A stretch of DNA of 64,000 nt from Lactiplantibacillus pingfangensis (GCF_005404945.1 NZ_BJDG01000003.1:124001-188000); one strand, 5' to 3'. Positions 1 through 8,904 are shown, numbered from the stretch's first letter. The notes: a model not told the origin generated them from the letters alone. Translations and numbers: made by a program.

Positions 1-2
1 GC

Positions 3-308
3 CAGCAACAATTTGAGCAGGCGCAACAGTTAATTGCGGCATTACCTTATGATGAAAACTTCAACTGTGTGGCTTATCAATTAGGACTTTGCCAGTTTAA
101 GGCTGGGCAATTTGACTTAGCTACACAGACCTTGCAGGCCGGGGTGCAACTAATTACTAAGCAGCAATCACATTATTTATTGGCAGATACGCTAGTGTTG
201 ATGGCGGCCGCTCTGGATCAACGTGGCGAGAAAATTGCTGCCCAAACAGCGCAAGCCGAGGGACAGCTCTTAGCAGCGTTATTCAAGCTACAACTGTATC
301 AATTCTAG
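3..308 (+). CDS. C-terminal fragment of a TPR-like protein (probable regulator), truncated by window edge
   Basis: The frame is open from the first bases of the window to a TAG at 306-308, so the start lies upstream. About 101 residues are visible. They form amphipathic helices spaced like tetratricopeptide repeats (a YQLGLCQFKAG segment, then LADTLVLMAAALDQRGE). This arrangement is typical of the C-terminal half of Rgg- or XRE-type regulators of lactobacilli, but the DNA-binding part is not visible, so that role is inference. It converges with the oxidoreductase on the other strand, and the two overlap by 4 bases. Confidence 0.5.
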   Translation, partial: QQQFEQAQQLIAALPYDENFNCVAYQLGLCQFKAGQFDLATQTLQAGVQLITKQQSHYLLADTLVLMAAALDQRGEKIAAQTAQAEGQLLAALFKLQLYQF

Positions 309-1228
309 TGAGAATAGCGCAGTAACGTCCGTCCTCGTTGACCCGGCTGCTGTGCGGCTTGCTGTGCCTGACGGACGTCATGAAAATCATACGTTGCTGC
401 GATTGCCGCGGTGAGCTGGCCAGTGGCAAGTTGGTCGAGTAGCCGACGATACTGCTGCGGCCAAATGGGACCGTTGACGAAGTGGAAAGCTTGCGTGGCA
501 GCTAGTGGTTGCCAATTTTGCTGGGCAATTGACCAAACTTGTAACTGTGGCTGCCCGGCTGCCAAGCTGTTCAGCAGCTGGGTGTTGCCGATGGTATCTA
601 ATAAGACCGTTGCTTTGGGCGCCGCTTGCAATTGTGTGGTCAGGTCGGTGGTGTAGTCGATTGTATCATTGGCACCCAGTTGGGTTAACCAGTCACGATT
701 GGCTGGTCGACTCAGTGCGAGTACGGTTGCGCCTTGTTGATGTAATAGTTGAACGAGGTAGCTGCCAACGCCCCCAGCCGCCCCGGTGACAAGTACGGTC
801 ATTCCCGCGTGGATTTTGGCTGCTTGCATCAGCTTGACTGCGGCGTCGGCACCACCAATCAAAGTTGTTGCGGCGGCTAGAGAAACTTGGTCTGGTACCG
901 GTAAGACAAGTGGAGAAGGCGCCAATAAATTTTGTTCACGTGCCGAGCCATGAAAATTAACGGTTAACAGACGTTGTCCAAGTAACGTTGTGCGTCGTAA
1001 TTGGCCTACTGCAGTCACGATTCCGGTGAGCGCGTAACTGAGCACATAAGGTGGTCTGGCCGGATTGAGTCCGGCGAGTTCACCGGTCGCACTGCGCCAA
1101 TCCCATGGTAAGACCGGTGTATAGGCCGTTTTGAGCTGAATCTGGGTGGCAGTTGGTTGTTTATCTGGAACGGTTGTCAGTTGGATGCCGTCCGCACCAG
1201 TGAAAGCAGTTTGTTGAATAATTTCCAT
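305..1228 (-). CDS. Zinc-free NADPH:quinone oxidoreductase-like alcohol dehydrogenase
   Basis: A 307-aa medium-chain dehydrogenase/reductase. The N-terminal GroES-like half (about 1-115) lacks the cysteine cluster of zinc enzymes. A Rossmann half follows with the nucleotide-binding motif TGAAGGVGSYLVQLL near residue 148. The family reduces quinones or enones with NADPH in the cytosol; the substrate here is unknown. An AGGAGG site 8 bases before the ATG supports the start. It is divergent from a PadR regulator, so it may be a target of that regulator, although the palindromic operator lies nearer the padR promoter. Confidence 0.8.
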   Translation of the reverse strand: MEIIQQTAFTGADGIQLTTVPDKQPTATQIQLKTAYTPVLPWDWRSATGELAGLNPARPPYVLSYALTGIVTAVGQLRRTTLLGQRLLTVNFHGSAREQNLLAPSPLVLPVPDQVSLAAATTLIGGADAAVKLMQAAKIHAGMTVLVTGAAGGVGSYLVQLLHQQGATVLALSRPANRDWLTQLGANDTIDYTTDLTTQLQAAPKATVLLDTIGNTQLLNSLAAGQPQLQVWSIAQQNWQPLAATQAFHFVNGPIWPQQYRRLLDQLATGQLTAAIAATYDFHDVRQAQQAAQQPGQRGRTLLRYSH

Positions 1229-1359
1229 TTTGACTAGACCTCCTGTGGGTGATAACCACAGGATAGGTCAGCAAGATAAAAGACGAAAATCAGTATTCTG
1301 ATATTTTGTCGCAAAAAAGCGAAATTTTAGTGAATTGCCTTTTTTTTGTGACAATTACT

Positions 1360-1416
1360 TTGACACACACAGTAATTGGTGGTAAATTATGTTTATTGAA
1401 TTACTGTGTGACACAC
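1360..1416 (+). promoter_or_regulatory. padR promoter with inverted-repeat operator
   Basis: TTGACA (1360-1365) is followed after 17 bases by TAAATT (1383-1388). A perfect 12-bp inverted repeat, CACACAGTAATT at 1366-1377 and its complement at 1399-1410, brackets the -10 element with 21 bases between the arms. The right arm is part of a local GTGTGACACAC near-palindrome. Repeats of this kind over the promoter are typical of autoregulated PadR genes. The assignment as PadR operator is inference. Confidence 0.65.
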
Positions 1417-1443
1417 AATACTTAATTTGAAAGGAAGGTCAGT

Positions 1444-1803
1444 ATGCAACCAGAAATTTCAAAAGAAACGATCCGCGGTCATACCACGACAATCGTTTTG
1501 AATATTTTGAATCAGGGAGAAAGTTATGGTTATGCGATTGCGAAGACCATTAAGACATTGAGTCATGGCGCTTATGATATCAATGAAGCCACGCTATACA
1601 CGGTATTTCGCCGGTTGGAGCAGCACGGTGAAATTACGAGTTACTGGGGAAATGAAACCCAAGGCGGTCGGCGAAAATATTATCAAATTACCGCGCAAGG
1701 CCAACAAACATTGGGGCGGAATGTCGCCGAATGGCACTTTGCAAAAAAAGTGATTGACGAGTTGATTTTAGGAAGGATTGAGGCAGATGTCAGAAAAGAT
1801 TGA
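1444..1803 (+). CDS. PadR family transcriptional regulator
   Basis: A 119-aa winged-helix protein. The PadR signature is clear: an N-terminal helix-turn-helix, then NEATLYTVFRRLEQHG (recognition helix and wing, about residues 41-56) and GGRRKYYQIT (wing strand, about 78-87). A GGAAGG site lies just before the ATG. The last 17 bases overlap the next gene, so the two are translationally coupled. PadR proteins usually repress their own operon in response to small molecules or envelope stress. The 12-bp inverted repeat over the promoter fits autoregulation. Confidence 0.88.
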   Translation: MQPEISKETIRGHTTTIVLNILNQGESYGYAIAKTIKTLSHGAYDINEATLYTVFRRLEQHGEITSYWGNETQGGRRKYYQITAQGQQTLGRNVAEWHFAKKVIDELILGRIEADVRKD

Positions 1804-3154
1804 ACAATTAGTCGCCATGCGGCTGAACACGTATTTTAAAACGCAAACGATGACGCCAGCAATGACCGAATTGAAAACGGAGTTAGCGACTGATTTAAAC
1901 GAAGCCGCCAACGATAAAAGTGCTTCAGGTTTGGAACCAGAGGCCGCAGTTGCAGAAGCCATTAGTGATTTTGGCGATATCAATGAACTGATCCAACAAG
2001 TCAACAGCGAAAACGGCAACGATCAGAAATTACATGCCCATCATGTGGTGATGGATGGTGACGGGCTTGAAATCGACGATGGGGATACCTTGAAAATTGA
2101 TTCTGACGGCATCACGATCAAAGGTGGCCACGTTTTTAGTGCGGATGCGACCGGAGTTTCGATTAATGATGGTGCGATTAAAGCGGATAAAAATGGGCTA
2201 AAATTGGGCGATTTAACGATCAACGGTGAAGGGATCAATCACCAGCAATCGGCCAACACGATGCCCGATTTTGGGACGCCCGTGCAACCATTGAATTTAG
2301 CTGGGGCCTATCATGATAATTTAGCCTTAGTGACAGAACAGCGGTTTGCCGTAGCTGACATTGACGAGGTCTCAATCAGTTATCGGTCTGCGCGAGTCAA
2401 AGTGTTGCCAACCGTTGGTGGTGACGATGAAATTATTGTTCGCGAATACATGAATCACAATAATGCCGCTTATAAGGCCACGACGGTCCAAACGGGCAGT
2501 GCCTTGAGCATTGAACAAGGAAAAATCCCATTTTTGATTCCATTGCGAGTGCATGCCCAAATTTTGATCCCTGCAAAATATGTCGGCAACTTGAAACTGG
2601 CTAGTGCTTCCGGCACCGTCCTAATGGCTGGTCTGAAGCAATTAAACGTGGTCAACTTGCGGGTCACGAGCGGCAGTTGCAAGCTGGATACACTCTCAGC
2701 ACAAGCTTTGAGCACCGACGTTGTTTCCGGCAGTTTGGTCATGGCACATGTTCAAGTGACGGATCAATTTGGCATGTTGGTCAAAAGTGGGCGCCTTAAA
2801 ATGGCTGCAGTCCAAGCCGGTCAATTCACGGTGACTGTCATCAGCGGGAGTATTCAAGGGATTCAGTTGGTCGGCGGTGGGAGCTGGACAGCTAAGTCTG
2901 GTGCGATGAAACTGGCCTTTGACCGACTAACCGGTGATTTAAACTTGAGTGATAAAAGTGGGTCGATTAAATTCAGCTTGCCACGCGATGCGAGTTATCG
3001 TTATGAACTTGAAGCACGCAGTGGCCGGGTCATTGCACCAAGCAATTCGCAGCCAGAACACATTGCGGATGGCTACCAGACTGGACAAGTCGGCACCACG
3101 CCAAACTATACCGTTAAGGGTCGGACGACTTCTGGTTCGATTCATTTGTATTAA
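1787..3154 (+). CDS. DUF4097 family beta-strand repeat protein
   Basis: A 455-aa protein partnered with PadR. The N-terminal 70 residues are helical, with an Asp/Glu/Ala-rich DUF1700-like character. Beyond about residue 185 the chain consists of short alternating beta strands (for example LKLASASGTVLMAGLK), the DUF4097 beta-solenoid pattern. No membrane segment is seen. The ATG at 1787 is preferred over a TTG at 1778, which sits only one base after the GGAAGG site. PadR-DUF4097 pairs are common in Firmicutes and linked to envelope stress, but the biochemical role is unknown. A terminator follows. Confidence 0.75.
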   Translation: MSEKIEQLVAMRLNTYFKTQTMTPAMTELKTELATDLNEAANDKSASGLEPEAAVAEAISDFGDINELIQQVNSENGNDQKLHAHHVVMDGDGLEIDDGDTLKIDSDGITIKGGHVFSADATGVSINDGAIKADKNGLKLGDLTINGEGINHQQSANTMPDFGTPVQPLNLAGAYHDNLALVTEQRFAVADIDEVSISYRSARVKVLPTVGGDDEIIVREYMNHNNAAYKATTVQTGSALSIEQGKIPFLIPLRVHAQILIPAKYVGNLKLASASGTVLMAGLKQLNVVNLRVTSGSCKLDTLSAQALSTDVVSGSLVMAHVQVTDQFGMLVKSGRLKMAAVQAGQFTVTVISGSIQGIQLVGGGSWTAKSGAMKLAFDRLTGDLNLSDKSGSIKFSLPRDASYRYELEARSGRVIAPSNSQPEHIADGYQTGQVGTTPNYTVKGRTTSGSIHLY

Positions 3155-3161
3155 TCAAGTA

Positions 3162-3200
3162 AAGACTTTGACCTGAAAATGGGTCAAGGCCTTTTTTTCT
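3162..3200 (+). terminator. Rho-independent terminator after padR operon
   Basis: The arms ACTTTGACC and GGGTCAAGGC enclose a TGAAAAT loop and are followed by seven T residues. Confidence 0.75.
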
Positions 3201-3274
3201 GAAAATAACAATCGGTTTTTCTTTTCGTTCGCAGATTGAAAAGGCTATAATCAAAGCAACAAGTAAATGGAAAA

Positions 3275-4615
3275 ATGGGGCATGGGGTCATGAGAATCAG
3301 TGAGCAACAAATAATTAATCGGTTGGTACCAACCGTCTTACGAATTAGGCAAACTGATTTTTATCGGGTGATACAACGGACAGTCATGCTGACCTTCCCG
3401 TTTGTCTTGATTGGGAGTTTTTGTCAGATCATTCAACTGACACTGTTAACGAAAACGGGATTTTTGGCGAGCATCTTTCACCTGTCAACTTGGGTGCCAT
3501 ACTATAAATATTTGCATTATCCATTTGACAGTCTCGCCAACTTAACTTTAGATAGTGTGGCCATTATTGCGGCCTTTGGCGCTGCTAAGTATTATGCCAA
3601 AATTTATCATCGCGATGACCAGTTGGCGGGATTGAGCGGGGCGATTGCCTTGTTACTGATCGCCTATGAGTATTCAGATCAGCGGGAAGAAACATTTAAT
3701 CCAGTATTGTTAGGCACGAATGGGTTCACGAGTGCGATTTTGATTGGCATCGTTATCGGTGTGCTTTTCCGGCTATTTGGCAAGTCGACGGATGCTTCTC
3801 GTGAGACCCACACCACGCAAATTTTAGATCGGACATTTGCCTCGCTATTACCGATGGCCTTGAGTTTTATGCTGGCTGTTGGTGTCGGCTTGGCCCTCAA
3901 TTGGTTTATGTTAGTTGATTATTCGGAACAGACGGCAGTACAACTACAAAAAATTGCCATGTCCAGTCATAATATTGGCCTAACGTTTGGACTGGCGGCG
4001 TTGACACTCTTAATGGAAATTCTAGGACTAGCCGGGCCATTAGAACAACGCCTGCTAGTGAACGCCCCCTCAATGACCACGAATTTAAATTATGCCCTTA
4101 GTCACCACTCTGCTTATCACGTGCCGTTTCCCTATACCGTGAACACGCTGTATAAGGCCTTTGGGACGTTCGGTGGCACTGGGATGCTATTAGCTTTAAT
4201 CATTGCAATTATCATGAGTAGTCATAATCATAATTATCATATTGTGGCTCGTTGGAGTCTAGTGCCGGCGCTGTTTAACAGCAGTGGCCCAATGATGACT
4301 GGGCTACCAGTTTTATATAATCCGATTTATGCGATACCGTTTATCGTGGCGCCATTAGTCAACATGGCGATTGGCGGATTGGCAATTTGGTTGCAGTGGC
4401 TGCCACCAATGGTCTATCCGGTGCCACTGGGTACACCTGGGCCACTGATTGCTTTCATTGGGACGAATGGGAATTTAGTGGCACTTTTTATTGGTGTGCT
4501 AGATTTAACCATTTCCGTTTTGATTTATTTGCCGTTCATGCGGTTAGCCGAGGCGACCTTGCATGCCGCCCATGAAGAAACCTTGCGATTGGAGATGACT
4601 GGTGATGAAAATTAA
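3275..4615 (+). CDS. PTS EIIC-like (lactose/cellobiose family) membrane protein, copy 1
   Basis: A 446-aa polytopic membrane protein with about ten hydrophobic segments and the EIIC-family layout: TFPFVLIGSF early, and the C-terminal signature FNSSGPMMTGLPVLYNP followed by PPMVYPVP. In sugar-transporting EIICs the same place reads NEPVIFGLPIVLNP, and its Glu is functionally important; here it is Gly. No EIIA or EIIB gene is nearby. The gene overlaps a DUF915 hydrolase, and the same pair recurs at 53916-56079. The start may be 3275 or 3290; neither has a strong ribosome site. A non-PTS or altered transport role is inference. Confidence 0.7.
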   Translation: MGHGVMRISEQQIINRLVPTVLRIRQTDFYRVIQRTVMLTFPFVLIGSFCQIIQLTLLTKTGFLASIFHLSTWVPYYKYLHYPFDSLANLTLDSVAIIAAFGAAKYYAKIYHRDDQLAGLSGAIALLLIAYEYSDQREETFNPVLLGTNGFTSAILIGIVIGVLFRLFGKSTDASRETHTTQILDRTFASLLPMALSFMLAVGVGLALNWFMLVDYSEQTAVQLQKIAMSSHNIGLTFGLAALTLLMEILGLAGPLEQRLLVNAPSMTTNLNYALSHHSAYHVPFPYTVNTLYKAFGTFGGTGMLLALIIAIIMSSHNHNYHIVARWSLVPALFNSSGPMMTGLPVLYNPIYAIPFIVAPLVNMAIGGLAIWLQWLPPMVYPVPLGTPGPLIAFIGTNGNLVALFIGVLDLTISVLIYLPFMRLAEATLHAAHEETLRLEMTGDEN

Positions 4616-5483
4616 CCTTTGGCAACGGCGTCGTCGTAATAGTTTGTGGGTGCTTGTGTTAGTCGCAATCTTTTTAGTGGCGTTGATTTTTCCAGCTTAT
4701 CAATGGACGCAAGCTAACGTTAAGTCGATGGCCGGCCGACATGATTCTAAGTTATCGCCAGTTATTTTGATTCCTGGCAGTAGTGCAACGCAGAACCGGT
4801 TTGATCGCTTAGTCACCCAGTTGAATAAAGCCGATAAACAGCGGCATAGCTTGATCAAGTTAACGGTCAAAACCGATGGCACCATCAAATCTACGGGGAC
4901 TTTACGGCCACGAGATAACGAACCGTTTATCGTCGTCGGCTTTCAGAATAATAAAGATGGTTACGATAATATTCAAAAACAAGCCAAATGGTTCTCATTA
5001 GCTTTTAAACAACTCGCGCGGCGTTATCAATTTAATAATTTTAAGGCAATCGGGCACTCGAACGGTGGCTTGATTTACACGTATTTCTTTGAGCATTACT
5101 TTACGCGCGATGATATTACGGTTAAAAAGTTAATGACAATTGGCTCACCGTATAATTTCTCGGAAGCCAACCTGAGTCACAAGACGCAAATGTTAGCAGA
5201 TTTTATTGATTACCGTGATCGCATTCCAAAGCAATTATCCGTCTATTCGGTTGCCGGAACGGAAAATTATGATTCTGATGGATTAGTGCCCGCGCGAAGT
5301 GTTGAAGCGGGAAAGTACGTCTATCAAGGTCAAGTGAAGCACTATACGGAGGTCACCGTGACCGGCGATAATGCCCAACACTCTGATTTGCCGCAAAATG
5401 AACAAATTGTGAGTCTCATCCAGGAATATATTTTGGATAGTAAGAAAAAGACGCCGACGAAATCACTGATGGGCGCGAACTAG
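4605..5483 (+). CDS. Membrane-anchored alpha/beta hydrolase, DUF915 family, copy 1
   Basis: About 292 aa. An N-terminal signal-anchor (basic start, hydrophobic roughly 15-35) puts the catalytic domain outside the cell. The alpha/beta hydrolase fold shows ILIPGSSATQNRF after the first strand, the nucleophile elbow GHSNGG (Ser), an acidic DSDGLVPARS segment and a terminal His in AQHSDLPQN. These complete a plausible Ser-Asp-His triad. The start overlaps the EIIC stop. ATG 4605 is chosen by analogy with the paralog at 55216; GTG 4602 is the alternative. The substrate is unknown; a lipase- or esterase-like action on envelope components is inference. Confidence 0.8.
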   Translation: MKINLWQRRRRNSLWVLVLVAIFLVALIFPAYQWTQANVKSMAGRHDSKLSPVILIPGSSATQNRFDRLVTQLNKADKQRHSLIKLTVKTDGTIKSTGTLRPRDNEPFIVVGFQNNKDGYDNIQKQAKWFSLAFKQLARRYQFNNFKAIGHSNGGLIYTYFFEHYFTRDDITVKKLMTIGSPYNFSEANLSHKTQMLADFIDYRDRIPKQLSVYSVAGTENYDSDGLVPARSVEAGKYVYQGQVKHYTEVTVTGDNAQHSDLPQNEQIVSLIQEYILDSKKKTPTKSLMGAN

Positions 5484-5497
5484 CGTTGTCGACAGAC

Positions 5498-5559
5498 AAA
5501 AAAATAGTGTCCAATTATGCGTGCATGTATCGCACGGACGTAATTGGACACTATTTTTA
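5498..5559. terminator. Bidirectional terminator between convergent genes
   Basis: The long inverted repeat AAAAATAGTGTCCAATTA / TAATTGGACACTATTTTT, with a GCGTGC/GCACG inner stem, has A and T runs at both ends. It serves the hydrolase and the convergent kinase. Confidence 0.85.
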
Positions 5560-7059
5560 GTTAAATTTCGCTAATTGTTGATAAATGGGTTGGTAAGCCG
5601 TGGCTAACTGTTCATAAATCGGATATAAGTCGCGATAGACGGCAACGTTTGTCGCGTTTGGTTGCCGTTGTTGATCGGGTTGAACCATCGTTTGCGCGGC
5701 ACTCAGATCGGAAATGACGCCTAAACTGTCAAAGCCTAAAATTGCCGCGCCCAAGCTGGAACTTTCAAAGCTGGCCGGAATGGTGACGGTCGTGTCAAAG
5801 GTATCCGCTAAAATCTGAAGCCATGTTTCGGAACGCGTAAAGCCGCCGCTGGCCTGCAAGTTTGTAAAGGGTCCAGTCAAGGCTTGGACCATTTTGGCAA
5901 CGTGGGCCAGATTGAAACAGATGCCTTCCAATGCCGCGCGGGCCATTTCTGCGCGCGTATGCCGGGCGGTTAATCCGAAATAAGCGCCACGCGCATTCGC
6001 ATCCCAAAGTGGCGCGCGTTCACCATTTAAATATGGATGCATGAGCAGCCCATGACTCCCAGCCGGAACTTTGGCCGCCAGACCCGTAATTAAGTCATAG
6101 TTATCGTGACCAGTGGTGGCTTTTTCAGCGGCGAATAAGGTTTCTTGAACCCAGTGCAAGACGTTGCCACCATTATTCACCGGTCCACCGATGACCCAGC
6201 GTTTGGGGGCGAGGTAGTAACAAAAGAGCCGGCCTTCGGGATCGAGTTGCGGTTGATCAGTGATCACGCGAACCGCGCCCGAAGTCCCAATGGTGACGGC
6301 GGCGATCCCAGGATCAATGGCATTGACACCCAGATTAGCCAGGCAACCATCACTGGCACCCACAATCAACGGCGTCTCTGGCGCGAGTTTAAGCTGATCA
6401 GCCAATGCCGGCGTTAGGCCCGTGAGTTGCGTCGTGGTGTCGACCAATTGTGGCAGTTGATCGGCGCGGACCTGCGCGAGCGCTAAGGCTTGCTGATCCC
6501 AAGTGAGTTGATGTAAATTAAAGAGACCAGTTGCATTGGCGATTGAATAGTCGGTCACCAATTGACCACAGAGCCGTTGTAAAATGTAGGCTTTGATGTC
6601 GACGAACCAACGGGCCTGTGCCTGCAATTTTGGCTGCGTCGTTGCTAGCCAAACTAACTTTGAAAGTGGCGTCATCGGATGGATTGGTGTGCCAGTTCGC
6701 AAGTAGAGGTCGTGGGCGTCGGGCCGTGCGCGTAATTGCGCTGCGGCCGCCGCGGCCCGATTGTCTGCCCAAGTAAGCATGCGGGTCAGCGGAGTGAAAT
6801 GGTCGTCAAGTAAAATCAAGCTGTGCATCGCCGCAGAAAAACTGATTCCCGCCACTGGTTGCGTCGCTTTCGCTGTCACTTCTGTCAGTCCAGCAATCAC
6901 CGCCTCATAGATGGCCGTGGGACTTTCTTCGGCCATGCCAGGCGTCGTTTGATAAAGTGGATAGCCGTGGTTGGCACTGGCAATCATCGTGCCCGCTTGA
7001 TCGTATAAGACGACTTTAGTGCTAGTTGTGCCGATGTCGACACCAATAATTTCTGTCAT
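5557..7059 (-). CDS. gntK: Gluconokinase (FGGY carbohydrate kinase)
   Basis: A 500-aa FGGY kinase, full length for the family. The N-terminal phosphate-binding motif is GVDIGTTSTKVVLYD (about residues 5-19). The middle has MHSLILLDDHFTPLTRMLTWADNRA, as in gluconate/xylulose kinases, and the C-terminal ATP-binding lobe has ASGGFTRSETWLQILAD. The GYPLYQTTPGMAEESP stretch resembles lactobacillar gluconokinases more than xylulokinases, so ATP-dependent phosphorylation of gluconate is the best call; another sugar is possible. It is divergent from an RpiR regulator that probably controls it. Confidence 0.72.
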   Translation of the reverse strand: MTEIIGVDIGTTSTKVVLYDQAGTMIASANHGYPLYQTTPGMAEESPTAIYEAVIAGLTEVTAKATQPVAGISFSAAMHSLILLDDHFTPLTRMLTWADNRAAAAAAQLRARPDAHDLYLRTGTPIHPMTPLSKLVWLATTQPKLQAQARWFVDIKAYILQRLCGQLVTDYSIANATGLFNLHQLTWDQQALALAQVRADQLPQLVDTTTQLTGLTPALADQLKLAPETPLIVGASDGCLANLGVNAIDPGIAAVTIGTSGAVRVITDQPQLDPEGRLFCYYLAPKRWVIGGPVNNGGNVLHWVQETLFAAEKATTGHDNYDLITGLAAKVPAGSHGLLMHPYLNGERAPLWDANARGAYFGLTARHTRAEMARAALEGICFNLAHVAKMVQALTGPFTNLQASGGFTRSETWLQILADTFDTTVTIPASFESSSLGAAILGFDSLGVISDLSAAQTMVQPDQQRQPNATNVAVYRDLYPIYEQLATAYQPIYQQLAKFN

Positions 7060-7180
7060 AATTGGGTTCCTTTCAGAGGCTTTAATACTCTTAGTTTAGT
7101 CATCTTTGGTAGCGGTCGCAATGAGAAATCTACGGGGAGTTAAGAACTGTGGTAAAATTTGGTCATGGAGGTGGGGCAGC

Positions 7181-8056
7181 GTGTCTGCAAAAGCCACACA
7201 TCGTAATCGCGTTTTGACCTTGATTCGGTCGTACTATCCTAATTTGAGTCACACCGATCGCAAAATTGCGGATTACATTATTCAGGACCCCGTGAAGACG
7301 GCGGCCCAATCAATTTCAGACTTGGCAGCGGCGGTAGGTGTTTCAACAGCGACAGTCTCACGCTTTGTCAAACGTATTAGTTTTAATAGCTTCCGCGACT
7401 TTTCACGGGAGTTGACTGCCGCAGAACCGCAGGAGCGAACTAACGCCGAAACTTTTCAGGATGTTGAAAAGCAGACGACGTTTAAAGGAATTGCGGATTC
7501 GACCTTTAGCAGTATTCGCAGTTCACTGGACCAAACGAGCCAGGTCATGACCGAAGCTGATTTGACAAAGGCCGTCAACTTACTCACGACTGCCCACACG
7601 ATCGGCTTCTACGGGCTGGGTGGGTCAGCCGTGGCGGCCTTGGATGGCTATCACAAGTTTGTCCGGACTGGGATTTTTTGCGCCCAAAATAGTGACTATG
7701 ATATGCAATTGATGCAAGCCGCTCAAATGACTGCGAAAGACGTGGCGGTAGTGATTTCACATACGGGTCGCAATCAGCAGACGTTACAGCTCTTAGCGAC
7801 ATTAGTTGCCCAAAAGGTGCCGGTGATTGCTTTAACGAGTTTTGGTAATTCCCCGTTGGCCCAAGGCAGCACGGTCGCGTTCATTTCCGTGGCGGAAGAA
7901 GTTAACTACCGTTCGGAAGGCTTAACGTCGCTAATTGCGCAAATGAGTATTATTGATAGTTTATTTTTAATGACAGCCGTTCATGGCAATGTGAAAATGG
8001 CGGCGAGTTTGGGTCGTGTTCGCCAAACAATCAGTCGGACACGGACAGAACTTTAG
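7181..8056 (+). CDS. MurR/RpiR family transcriptional regulator
   Basis: The GTG at 7181 has a GGAGGTGGGG ribosome site just upstream and gives 291 aa. An upstream in-frame ATG at 7106 would add 25 unrelated-looking residues and overlap the promoter-like TAAAAT at 7153. Residues about 1-75 form the RpiR helix-turn-helix (SISDLAAAVGVSTATVSRF). Residues about 115-250 form a SIS sugar-isomerase domain (GLGGSAVAALDGYHKF; VVISHTGRNQQTLQLL) that would bind a phosphosugar. Divergence from gntK suggests control by a gluconate-pathway sugar phosphate (inference). Confidence 0.85.
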   Translation: MSAKATHRNRVLTLIRSYYPNLSHTDRKIADYIIQDPVKTAAQSISDLAAAVGVSTATVSRFVKRISFNSFRDFSRELTAAEPQERTNAETFQDVEKQTTFKGIADSTFSSIRSSLDQTSQVMTEADLTKAVNLLTTAHTIGFYGLGGSAVAALDGYHKFVRTGIFCAQNSDYDMQLMQAAQMTAKDVAVVISHTGRNQQTLQLLATLVAQKVPVIALTSFGNSPLAQGSTVAFISVAEEVNYRSEGLTSLIAQMSIIDSLFLMTAVHGNVKMAASLGRVRQTISRTRTEL

Positions 8057-8079
8057 ATAAAATTTGCTAGTCAGATGGG

Positions 8080-8865
8080 ATGGGTGATATGACGAAACGA
8101 CAGCATTTTCGACCAGTATATGCGCAAACTCGCGGGGCTAAATGGCGCCGTCGTTTGGGCTGGTTGATAAGCCTGTTGCTCATTGCTGGGCTTGTTTGGG
8201 GCGGCCTACAAGGGCTACATAATCGCCAAACGGCGGTAGTCAAAGGCTTTAATATTCGCGGTATCGCGGTCACACAAAATGATGGCTATTTGGACTTTGA
8301 TGCGCTGGCGCACGATGGCTTGAAGTTTGTGTATCTCAAATCAACGCAAGGGGCCAGTTATACAGATGATAACTTTGCCAGCAATTATTCACGGATTCTG
8401 GGCACTAACCTTGGTGTCGGGGTCTCACAAGTATTCAGTTTTTCCAGTTCTGGCAAGGCGCAAGCGGCTTATTTTGAAAAAGTGGTTGGAAACAATATCG
8501 GTAATCTGCCGATTGCCATTCAAGTTCAATATTATGGCGACTATACCGCGAAAACGGTCTCGCTGCGAAAAACGCAGACGCAGTTGCGTGCCTTGGTATT
8601 AAAATTAACTGAGCATTATAATCGAACTTGTGTCATCTGGGCAGCACCAGCGGTCACGAAACAGCTGGTTAAACCGGTGATTACTAAATCGCCATTGTGG
8701 TTAGCGACTAGCGACACCCATCATCAGCCGAAACGGGTGATCTTCATGAATTATTCTGATCGCGCGGTGTACCGTCAAAATGGCACGAGTCAAGAATTTA
8801 CTGGGGTCGTTTTTAACGGTTCCAATCAAGACTATCAAGATTTAGTGGCTGCAGGATTAAACTAG
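8080..8865 (+). CDS. Membrane-anchored GH25-fold protein with lost catalytic acids
   Basis: A 261-aa protein: basic N-terminus, one transmembrane segment (about 27-45), then a GH25 lysozyme-like domain. Alignment by eye to the active enzyme at 50715 shows matching blocks (FVYLKSTQGASYTDDNFASNY; PLWLA; VVFNGS). The usual GIDVS Asp is Ala63 (GIAVTQ) and the usual DxE pair is Gln148/Gln150 (IAIQVQYYG). Muramidase activity is therefore unlikely, and a glycan-binding or scaffold role is inference. The start may be ATG 8089; neither start has a strong ribosome site. Confidence 0.72.
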   Translation: MGDMTKRQHFRPVYAQTRGAKWRRRLGWLISLLLIAGLVWGGLQGLHNRQTAVVKGFNIRGIAVTQNDGYLDFDALAHDGLKFVYLKSTQGASYTDDNFASNYSRILGTNLGVGVSQVFSFSSSGKAQAAYFEKVVGNNIGNLPIAIQVQYYGDYTAKTVSLRKTQTQLRALVLKLTEHYNRTCVIWAAPAVTKQLVKPVITKSPLWLATSDTHHQPKRVIFMNYSDRAVYRQNGTSQEFTGVVFNGSNQDYQDLVAAGLN

Positions 8866-8871
8866 ACCAAT

Positions 8872-8904
8872 AAAAAATTGCGACCGGTTATGGTCGCAAT
8901 TTTT
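8872..8904. terminator. Bidirectional terminator
   Basis: AAAAATTGCGACC and GGTCGCAATTTTT form a perfect stem around a short loop between convergent genes. Confidence 0.85.
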
